Of a DNA stretch of 45,673 nt, positions 38,505 to 45,673 are shown one piece after another. Position 1 is the first letter of the stretch. Every line of letters begins with the position of its first letter. The position numbers and the translations under genes are program-made. The notes under the pieces were generated by a model. It saw only the letters and a list, made by a program, of their open reading frames with translations, had not been told where the DNA came from and searched no databases. This stretch comes from Bryobacter sp. (GTDB lineage: Bacteria; Acidobacteriota; Terriglobia; Bryobacterales; Bryobacteraceae): assembly GCA_025356215.1 (NCBI GenBank), contig JANXUM010000392.1:1-45673 (forward strand). The letters are read 5' to 3'.

Positions 38505-40304
38505 CTATTCGTCGGTCTTCCGTTTGCGGCTGCGGGTTACGGTGCTGGCGGCCTTCTTGGGAGCGGCGCTGGTCTTGCGAGGAGCGCGCGCGGTGCGTGT
38601 GGCCTTCTTGGGGGCGACGGGCGGAGGGTTGGGCTCGGCGATGCTGGGCTGGCCTTCGACATAAGGCTGCACTTCATCGTATTCGCTGTAGAACTCCTCC
38701 TCCTTTTTCACGCGCGGGGCGGGAGGCGGGAAGAATTCGCGGCCCAAATAGACGATCAAGCCGCGTTCGTCGTCGCGCTTGAGCTTGACGACGCCCTTGT
38801 TCTGGGAGAACTCGAGGAACTCCTTGAAGCCAGGGAAGCCGAAGCCGTGGGCGTTGAACGAAGGGTGCTCGGCGGCGATCCACTGAGCGAGATCGCCCGG
38901 TTCGACGCCGTCGCCCATTTCCATCTCATAGCGGTGCGCCTCAAGGGCGTCGCGCAGCAGCGGAAGGGCTTCGATCGGTTCGGGCAGCGGACGGGCATTG
39001 GCCCCGCCGCGGCGTTCGATCGTCAGTTTTCCGCCGGTGCCGTGGACATCGATGAGCTCGGCCTTGGCCAACTTGTCGATGAAATCGCTGAAGCTGCTGG
39101 AGCCGAAACCACGCTCGTGGAAGGTGGGATCCAACTGCATCATCGTGCTCTTGAGCAGGCCCAATTGAGCCTGCACACCGCGGCGCTCCAGGGTCTGCAA
39201 AGAACGCTCAACGAGCGGAAGCGCGGCCTGGATCTCCTGCGTGACGCGGGGTTCGTTGGACTGATGAGGTTGTTGGCGTTGTCCTTCTGGACGGTCGGCG
39301 CGATCACGGGGGCCGCGATCGGGTCGCTCGGAAGCGACGATCGGGCCACGGTCGGCACCGCCGCGCTCGTCGCGACGACGGTCGCGGCGTTCCCAGCGAC
39401 TTTCGCGTCCCTGGGGACGGTCGCCCTGCGGTCGGTCGCTCTGGATGCGGTCGCCGAGAATTGGCCGGGATTCGCTGGGAGGCGGCACTTCGATCGGTCC
39501 GCGATCGGCGACGCGTTCGCCGGATAGACGTTCGCCCGAGAGGCGCTCGCCGGGCAAACGGTCCAGCGGAGGACGATCCATGCGCTCGGCAACCCGTTCG
39601 ACGGGACGATCCGCTTCGCGTTCTACGGGGTGGTCGTCACGATCACGGTCACGATCAGACCGATCGGTACGATCGCGATCGCCGCGATCTCTGCCGCGTC
39701 CACCGCGCTCACCGCGCTCACGTTCCCAGCGGCCTTGCGGCTGCTCGGCGCGGGACATCGAATCGGCTAATTCGCGCTTGAGGCGTTCGAGTGCGGGGCC
39801 GTTTTCGCCGCCGTCCTGCCGCGCCGCGCGGTCCATCATCAGGTTTTCGTAAGCCACAAATTCGTGGCAGTTGGACTGGAGGATGTTTGAAGTGAAGGCT
39901 TTGCCGCCCACCACAAACACGGTCTTGCCGTATTCCTTCAGCTTGTTTACGAGGGGGATGAAATCGCTGTCGCCGCTGATGATGGCAAATGCGTTGACAT
40001 GAGTGTGGGTGAAGGCCATCTCAAGCGCGTCCAGCGCAAGGTTGATGTCTCCCCCATTCTTGTCACCGCGCGGGCTGGGCATACGCTGCACCATCTGCAC
40101 GGCGTTTTCAGCCATCTGTCTTGCGGCGCCTTCCTGGCGTCCCCAGTTTGCGTAGGCGAACTTCGCAACGATGTCGCCCCGCTCTTTCAATGCGTCTAGA
40201 CAAAGAGAAACGTCGAATTCGCGACGTACCGTTGTCTTCAAACCAATTTCGATGTTGTCGTAATCGACAAACACCGCAATGTTGAGTTTATCTATGAGAG
40301 GCAT
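38505..40304 (-). CDS. NYN domain (LabA/DUF88) protein with Arg/Asp-rich linker and two OST-HTH/LOTUS-like domains
   Basis: NYN acidic motifs AVFVDYDNIE, GGDINLALDALEMA, AIISGDSDFIPLVNKLKEYGKTVFVVG; later repeats DPTFHERGFGSSSFSDFIDKLAKAELIDVHG and HPSFNAHGFGFPGFKEFLEFSQNKGVVKLKR resemble OST-HTH. Confidence 0.9.
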   Translation of the reverse strand: MPLIDKLNIAVFVDYDNIEIGLKTTVRREFDVSLCLDALKERGDIVAKFAYANWGRQEGAARQMAENAVQMVQRMPSPRGDKNGGDINLALDALEMAFTHTHVNAFAIISGDSDFIPLVNKLKEYGKTVFVVGGKAFTSNILQSNCHEFVAYENLMMDRAARQDGGENGPALERLKRELADSMSRAEQPQGRWERERGERGGRGRDRGDRDRTDRSDRDRDRDDHPVEREADRPVERVAERMDRPPLDRLPGERLSGERLSGERVADRGPIEVPPPSESRPILGDRIQSDRPQGDRPQGRESRWERRDRRRDERGGADRGPIVASERPDRGPRDRADRPEGQRQQPHQSNEPRVTQEIQAALPLVERSLQTLERRGVQAQLGLLKSTMMQLDPTFHERGFGSSSFSDFIDKLAKAELIDVHGTGGKLTIERRGGANARPLPEPIEALPLLRDALEAHRYEMEMGDGVEPGDLAQWIAAEHPSFNAHGFGFPGFKEFLEFSQNKGVVKLKRDDERGLIVYLGREFFPPPAPRVKKEEEFYSEYDEVQPYVEGQPSIAEPNPPPVAPKKATRTARAPRKTSAAPKKAASTVTRSRKRKTDE

Positions 40305-40330
40305 TCAGCTCCTCTGAGTTTCAAATAGCG

Positions 40331-40711
40331 TTAGGCGGGGACCTTTGCCGCGCCGCGGATAAAATTCACTACAGACTCCAGTGAACTCCCCGGCTGGAAA
40401 ACAGCCGCCACACCCAACTTCTTGAGTTGCTGGACGTCATCTTCTGGGATGATCCCGCCCACCACTACAAGCACGTCCGCCATATCCCGCTCTCGCAAGA
40501 GATCGAGCACCTTAGGCACGATTGCCATGTGCGCGCCGGATAAGATCGACAACCCAATGACTTGGACATCTTCGTCCAGGGCGGCATTGACAACCATCTC
40601 AGGCGTCTGACGCAAACCGGTATAGATAACTTCCATGCCAGCGTCGCGTAGAGCTCTAGCGATTACCTTGGCCCCGCGGTCATGACCGTCGAGTCCCGGC
40701 TTCGCCACCAA
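40331..40711 (-). CDS. Stand-alone cobalamin-binding domain protein (methylmalonyl-CoA mutase small/C-terminal domain-like)
   Basis: [61 protein letters not shown] (DxHxxG), [34 protein letters not shown] start. Confidence 0.94.
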   Translation of the reverse strand: MVAKPGLDGHDRGAKVIARALRDAGMEVIYTGLRQTPEMVVNAALDEDVQVIGLSILSGAHMAIVPKVLDLLRERDMADVLVVVGGIIPEDDVQQLKKLGVAAVFQPGSSLESVVNFIRGAAKVPA

Positions 40712-40800
40712 TACGCGTATGCGGTTAAAGGACAGACGCCTTCAGTATAGTGCTTTGTCGAGGCGCGTGCGCGGGGGCATCCCACACTAAACTCAAAGCA

Positions 40801-42438
40801 GTGATCCGCATCGCATTGTTCCCTCTGAGTCTGCTTCTGTTTTCGCAGGCGAATCCGTATCCGGCTTGGGTGCCAATCGGCCCGTGGGGCGGAGCGGCGC
40901 GAATGATTCGCTTGGACGCGCGACAACCAAGCACGATGATGGCGGTGGCAATGCGTGGCACTGGAGTGTTTCGCAGCCGCGACGGAGCCGCCACTTGGAG
41001 CGCATTGCCGGGCTTTCCAGATCTGGCCAACGCGCGGCTCGATACGGCTTTGATCGTACATGCGCCCAAGACGCGCTGGCTAGTGGGCGCGGCCCCGGGT
41101 GGGCTGTGGCGATCGCTCGATGAAGGCGAAACGTGGGCGCGCGTGGCGGGGACCGAAGGGCTGTCGGTGTTCGCTCTGGCCGCTTGGCCCAAGGACGAGC
41201 GCGTGCTGGCCGCCGGCACCGACCAGGGCGTGTGGATCTCCAATGATGGAGGCGACACATGGCGGCGCGTCAGTCCCAAGACCAACGCCGACATGAGCGC
41301 CATCGTCTCTGTCGCTTTCGATCCGGCCAAGGCCGGCGCTATTTACGCCGGCACGCCACATCTGCCCTGGAAAACGATAAATGGCGGCGAGACCTGGACC
41401 AAAGCGCATACAGGCATGTTTGACGACTCCGACATTTTTTCAATCGCCGTCGATCCCACCCGCCAGGGCCGTGTGTTTGCCAGCGCGTGCAGTGGCATTT
41501 ATTGTTCGATCAACGCAGGTGCCGCGTGGCGCAGGGTTCAAGGCATCCCTGGCACCAATCGCCGCACCTATGTCGTCGCCCAGAGCCCGCACCATCCGGA
41601 TTTGTTGTTCGCCGGGACCAGCGCTGGCATGTGGACCTCACGCGATGGCGGAATGGCTTGGAAGAAGCTGAACGATCTGGTGGCCACCAGCATCGCTTTC
41701 CACCCCGTTGAGGCCTCGACGTTTTATGTCTCCACCGAGCGCCACGGACTGGCGCGAACCCGAGACGAGGGCGCGACTTTTGAATTTGTGAATCAAGGTT
41801 TTGTAAGCCGAAGCCTGTTGGCGATCGAGGGAGATGAGACAAAGCTTTACGCTGTGGCCCGTTATGAAGGAAGCGCAGGTGGCGTATATCGCAAGAGTTC
41901 GACCGACGGACCTTGGGAAACGGTGGACACCGGAAAAAACTTCGACCGCTTTGAAGTAGAGCGGGAGCGACTAGTGGCGCGCGACGAAGAGGGCCAGTGG
42001 ATGGAGAGCCGGGACCATGCAAACACCTGGGGCCCGACAAGCGCGCCGCGCGGCGGCGACGGACAGGGAGACTGGTTTGAGACTCGAAAAAATCCTTTTG
42101 AGCCCAACCAGCAACTCAGGGCCTCGCGCGAGGGATTGAGCAAGTCCTCAGACGGAGGAAAGACCTGGCGCAAGGTGGAAAATGGTCTGGGGCCGGAATG
42201 GATCGGCAGTATTGTCTTTCATCCGAAACGGAAGGGGCTCTGCTTTGCTCTAAGGGGACAGAGAGTTTTTTGGTCCCGCGACGCGGGCGAGACTTGGTAT
42301 TGGCTTCCGGCGCAGGAAAGAGCAGATGTCTCTTTCCGGTCGATCCGAATCGTACCGGCCTTCCCTTCGCTGTTGTTCGCAGTTAGCGACACGCGGGGCT
42401 TGTATGTAGTCAAGCTGGATGAAAATCCGTTAGAATGA
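40801..42438 (+). CDS. BNR/sialidase-like beta-propeller repeat protein (secreted)
   Basis: Recurring Asp-box-like units: FRSRDGAATWSAL, WRSLDEGETWARV, WISNDGGDTWRRV, WTSRDGGMAWKKL, SKSSDGGKTWRKV, FWSRDAGETWYWL; GTG start at 40801 (ORF open from 40750). Confidence 0.88.
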   Translation: MIRIALFPLSLLLFSQANPYPAWVPIGPWGGAARMIRLDARQPSTMMAVAMRGTGVFRSRDGAATWSALPGFPDLANARLDTALIVHAPKTRWLVGAAPGGLWRSLDEGETWARVAGTEGLSVFALAAWPKDERVLAAGTDQGVWISNDGGDTWRRVSPKTNADMSAIVSVAFDPAKAGAIYAGTPHLPWKTINGGETWTKAHTGMFDDSDIFSIAVDPTRQGRVFASACSGIYCSINAGAAWRRVQGIPGTNRRTYVVAQSPHHPDLLFAGTSAGMWTSRDGGMAWKKLNDLVATSIAFHPVEASTFYVSTERHGLARTRDEGATFEFVNQGFVSRSLLAIEGDETKLYAVARYEGSAGGVYRKSSTDGPWETVDTGKNFDRFEVERERLVARDEEGQWMESRDHANTWGPTSAPRGGDGQGDWFETRKNPFEPNQQLRASREGLSKSSDGGKTWRKVENGLGPEWIGSIVFHPKRKGLCFALRGQRVFWSRDAGETWYWLPAQERADVSFRSIRIVPAFPSLLFAVSDTRGLYVVKLDENPLE

Positions 42439-42460
42439 AACAGTTAGGGATTCCCATCTT

Positions 42461-44419
42461 ATGAAATTGAACAACTTCGCATTTGCGAGCGCCCTTGCGC
42501 TGGCTGGCGTGCTGGCTTTGCCCGCCCAGACAAGCTCCACGTCTTCGGCTAAGAAGAACAGCAGCCCCAGCGGAGGCGATCTATTTGAACTGAATCTGTT
42601 TGGCGGCGCCAACTTCCCCAAGGCTCAGTCGCAGTCGCCCGAGCAACGCATGGTCAATGGCGGCGTCACCGGGTTCCGCGTCGTGGAAAACATCTGGAAC
42701 TACGTCAGCTTGGAGCAGACTGGCACCGTTCATGGTGTTCAGAACATCCAGTGGACCGTGCCTGGCGTGGGCAATAAGTATTCCCTAGGCGCGCGCTTGC
42801 GCCAGTTTCAGTTCAACCCCGTGTTGCACTTCACGCCCCGTGAGGCGCGCATCCGTCCGTTTGTGACGATGGGTTTTGGATTCGACTTTTTCGGTGTCAC
42901 TGACGCCGCCCGCCGCGAGGTTGGCACTGGCGTTTTTACTCCCTTCAAACAGGCGCTGACATTGGAATCGCAATTTAAGCCAGCTTTCAACTATGGCGGC
43001 GGCGTGAAAGCGAAGCTTACCGATCGTGTCGGTCTCCGTTTTGACATGCGCGGTTTTGTGACGGGTTCGCCGGACTTTGGCGTGTCCCCCTCAGGCCCGG
43101 CCAACGCGATCCTCTACACTCGCACCACACCGCTCAATTCGCTGCAGACCACTGGCGGCGTCACACTTTACCTGGGCGCGATCGACAATGGCCCGGTGTG
43201 CGGCTTCAGCGTCGGCTCGATCGATCCTTCGAGCAAGACCGTTTGGCGTGGCGAAAGCGCCAGTTACACATTGCCGGTCACCAATGACTGCATGGGCGTC
43301 GCGCCCAAGTACAAGTGGACCGTCGACGGCACCCCTGTTACGGGCGACAACATGATCGCCTTGAAGGACCTTGCCATCGGAGAACACGCCATCAAGGCGG
43401 TGGTGGAAGCCGATACATCCAAGGTGGTTGACCGCCGCACCAAGAGCTTTTTGAAGAAGATGCCGATTGCGGCCGCAGAACGAACCGCAACCCTCACCGT
43501 CAAGCCTTCCAAGATTGAGTTGGTGAGCGTGACGATGGATCCGGCGACGCTGAATCTGAATGGAAGCTCCCGCGTAACCTCCGTGATCAACTACGACGGC
43601 CCCGCCGCAGGCGAAACGATCGAGATGACCTATCAGGTGACCGACGGCGTTCTGTCCCCCACCAACCCCGGCAACGGCGGCATGGTCAGCAATGGCGGCA
43701 AGACGCTTGTCCAGAAGGCTGCGCTCAAGCCCGGTAACAATAACGATTCGGTGTTCTACCGCTCTGAGGGCATGTCGCTTCAGCCGGGTGGCCCGTCAAA
43801 GACGATCACCGTGACCGCCGCCGGTGCCAATCAGACCAAGTCTGCCACGGCGTCGATCCTGGCCCCGCCCGCGCCGCCCCCGGTGGTGACGCAGGCCGCG
43901 CCGCCCAAGCCACAGCCGATGCAGTTGGACGACGTCGTGTTTGCCAAGGGTAGCGCGCGCACCAACAACTGCGGCAAGCGCATCCTCGATCAGGCCTTTG
44001 AGAAGGCCGCCTCAATGGGCGACTACGACGTGCTACTGGTTGGGCACTTTGACGCCGTTGAGAAGAACATCAAGATCCGCGACCTCAAGGCAAAGAAGAA
44101 TCGTAGCCTTGACGAAGAGCGCGTACTTCAGGTGGCCGCAGTGCTTAGCGGCGGGACCGAACCCTGCAAGCGCCTCGAACTGAGCCGCATCAAGGTTGCC
44201 TACGTCGGCGCCGAGCAGCTCTCGCCCTTCAAAACTTCGCTTTGCGAAGCCACTGTGAAGGAACTGGCCAAGAGCAAGATCAACGCCAAAGACGGCAGCG
44301 TCAAGAACCGTCGCGTCGAGATCTGGCTGGTGCCCAAGGCTGGCCCGATGCCGAACGGAATCGGCGGGATCATGGACGCTCCGGCTTCCGAGATCCAGGT
44401 TAAGGGCTGCCCCAAGTAA
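42461..44419 (+). CDS. Outer-membrane beta-barrel-like protein with divergent OmpA-like C-terminal domain
   Basis: Signal-like N-terminus, aromatic-rich barrel-like N-terminal half (FELNLFGGANFPKAQ), Pro-rich hinge, C-terminal LDDVVFAKGSARTNNCGKRILDQAF...LLVGHFD...KNRRVEIWLVPK. Confidence 0.8.
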   Translation: MKLNNFAFASALALAGVLALPAQTSSTSSAKKNSSPSGGDLFELNLFGGANFPKAQSQSPEQRMVNGGVTGFRVVENIWNYVSLEQTGTVHGVQNIQWTVPGVGNKYSLGARLRQFQFNPVLHFTPREARIRPFVTMGFGFDFFGVTDAARREVGTGVFTPFKQALTLESQFKPAFNYGGGVKAKLTDRVGLRFDMRGFVTGSPDFGVSPSGPANAILYTRTTPLNSLQTTGGVTLYLGAIDNGPVCGFSVGSIDPSSKTVWRGESASYTLPVTNDCMGVAPKYKWTVDGTPVTGDNMIALKDLAIGEHAIKAVVEADTSKVVDRRTKSFLKKMPIAAAERTATLTVKPSKIELVSVTMDPATLNLNGSSRVTSVINYDGPAAGETIEMTYQVTDGVLSPTNPGNGGMVSNGGKTLVQKAALKPGNNNDSVFYRSEGMSLQPGGPSKTITVTAAGANQTKSATASILAPPAPPPVVTQAAPPKPQPMQLDDVVFAKGSARTNNCGKRILDQAFEKAASMGDYDVLLVGHFDAVEKNIKIRDLKAKKNRSLDEERVLQVAAVLSGGTEPCKRLELSRIKVAYVGAEQLSPFKTSLCEATVKELAKSKINAKDGSVKNRRVEIWLVPKAGPMPNGIGGIMDAPASEIQVKGCPK

Positions 44420-44434
44420 GAGCGGCAAACTCTG

Positions 44435-45037
44435 ATGAGCGATGCTTTTAACGAGCCCCGGCTCGCCCTAAACCGGATCTATACCAAGACCGGCGACAAG
44501 GGCGAGACGGGGTTGGTGGGCGGCCAGCGGGTGGCCAAAGACGCTCTCCGCATTGAAGTTTACGGTACGGTGGACGAGCTCAACTCTTTTGTTGGGCTCG
44601 CTCGCGTTTCGGCTCACGACCACGGGTTAAGTGAGTTCGAGAGCCTCCTCGAACGCATTCAGCACGAACTGTTTAATCTGGGTTCGGTGTTGGCGACACT
44701 GACGGGAGATTTGCATCCGCAACAACCTCGAATCACGCCGGAAACCATCGCGAGGCTGGAGCAGGACATCGACATCTACAATGCCCCGCTGCCGGCGTTG
44801 CGCAGTTTTGTGCTCCCGGGTGGGTCTCGCATCTGCGCCGAACTTCACGTGGCGCGCACAGTGTGCCGCCGTGCCGAACGCATGCTGGTGACGCTGAGCC
44901 GGGAAGAGGACGTGCCTCGCGACGCGATGTTATACCTGAATCGATTGAGCGACGCGTTATTCGTTTGGAGCCGCTGGGTGAATCACGAACTGGGCGTGCC
45001 AGAAGCGCTGTGGCAGCCCAACCAGGCGGCTCGCTAA
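44435..45037 (+). CDS. Cob(I)yrinic acid a,c-diamide adenosyltransferase (PduO type)
   Basis: RIYTKTGDKGETGLVGGQRVAKDALRIEVYGTVDELNSFVGLAR...FVLPGGSRICAELHVARTVCRRAERMLVTL...YLNRLSDALFVWSRWVN. Confidence 0.96.
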   Translation: MSDAFNEPRLALNRIYTKTGDKGETGLVGGQRVAKDALRIEVYGTVDELNSFVGLARVSAHDHGLSEFESLLERIQHELFNLGSVLATLTGDLHPQQPRITPETIARLEQDIDIYNAPLPALRSFVLPGGSRICAELHVARTVCRRAERMLVTLSREEDVPRDAMLYLNRLSDALFVWSRWVNHELGVPEALWQPNQAAR

Positions 45038-45609
45038 GCCTTTTTCTCTTTCAGCTCGATACGGAACGAGTTCATCTTCATGAACAACTCCTGGGCATGA
45101 TCGCGGTTGATCCCGAGCAACTGGAAGAGCGGCTTGCGGTCTTCCAGAATGAGTTTCAGGTCAATGGACTTCATGCCGTCATGGATGTTGGCGTCCCGAA
45201 ACGAATCGAGAGGGAACTCGCACTTGTCCCCTTTGCATGTGTAGATCAAACGGGATTTCGTTAGTAGCAACCAACCGACCGTTTTGCGAAAACCAGGCAC
45301 ATCGGCGGCGGCTACCGCCGGGAATCCGAATACAAGCGTTTCGCCGGCCAACGCCTCTTCGATTCTAACTTGCGCATCCTCAGGAATCTCCTCAATGCCC
45401 CGGTAGAAAGCAATGGTGTTGGTGAAGCTGTGCTGGTAGTTTGCCAGAAGCGTCCTGAGCTTGAGAAAGCCGAAATACAGGACCAGCAGCGTTAAGGCTA
45501 CGGAGACGATTACGCCGATGTACAACAGCGTGCGGTACTCAACCCAAACCGTTAAGGGGTCCAGGCCGATCAGTGAGACGTTCTCAACCCAGTCGGGGTA
45601 TTCGTTCAT
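45034..45609 (-). CDS. Hypothetical membrane-anchored protein
   Basis: 191-aa ORF with one strong TM (LLYIGVIVSVALTLLVLYFGFL) and a soluble C-terminal region. Confidence 0.7.
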   Translation of the reverse strand: MNEYPDWVENVSLIGLDPLTVWVEYRTLLYIGVIVSVALTLLVLYFGFLKLRTLLANYQHSFTNTIAFYRGIEEIPEDAQVRIEEALAGETLVFGFPAVAAADVPGFRKTVGWLLLTKSRLIYTCKGDKCEFPLDSFRDANIHDGMKSIDLKLILEDRKPLFQLLGINRDHAQELFMKMNSFRIELKEKKA

Positions 45610-45621
45610 TTTCGATAGCGG

Positions 45622-45673
45622 CTACTTCTTGCGGCGAGCTACAAGTTTGACACGGCGCGGGCGCAGTTGGGCG
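45622..45673 (-). CDS. Possible C-terminal end of an unidentified gene running off the window
   Basis: Reverse frame reads ...AQLRPRRVKLVARRKK-stop; too short to identify. Confidence 0.3.
   Translation of the reverse strand, partial: AQLRPRRVKLVARRKK

Noticed and set aside
38463-39527. 354-aa plus-strand ORF opposite the NYN-LOTUS gene
   Set aside because: Antisense to the RD-rich coding region; the open frame follows from its skewed codon composition.
39290-39700. Dense cluster of GATC/CGATCG words, considered as a methylation or SeqA/Dam-type regulatory cluster
   Set aside because: Explained by coding: Asp-Arg dipeptides written GAT-CGN generate GATCG repeatedly in the RD-rich linker.
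45622-45673. Basic C-terminal tail AQLRPRRVKLVARRKK at the window edge
   Set aside because: Too short to assign a family; listed only as a low-confidence partial CDS.

Overview
Compact, GC-rich bacterial chromosomal segment. The gene content (PSD1/DUF1501 pairs, sulfatase, Gfo/Idh/MocA oxidoreductase, long HPF) resembles Acidobacteriota such as Bryobacter/Solibacter; this taxonomic guess is inference. I see about 38 protein-coding genes and no rRNA, tRNA, CRISPR array, IS element or prophage. Core genes include purH (partial), an isocitrate dehydrogenase, gap, a peptide deformylase homologue, pyrD, the rpoN-hpf-rapZ block and a PduO-type cobalamin adenosyltransferase. Accessory genes include polysaccharide-related enzymes (GH44, alginate-lyase family, sulfatase, esterase). 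The most notable locus (21850-27671, minus strand) is a bacterial Pnkp/Hen1 RNA-repair cassette. It carries an extra stand-alone gene that duplicates just the Pnkp phosphatase domain, plus a TPR gene upstream. Other points of interest: a NYN-nuclease protein with two OST-HTH/LOTUS-like domains joined by an Arg/Asp-rich disordered linker; a DUF885 gene frameshifted immediately before its HEAVPGHH motif; a hybrid histidine kinase with an apparently His-less Hpt domain; two GTTAGT-N17-ACTAAC inverted repeats with identical spacing placed at start codons; and repeated interleaving or abutment of convergent stop codons. All family calls are by eye from translations; no searches were run.
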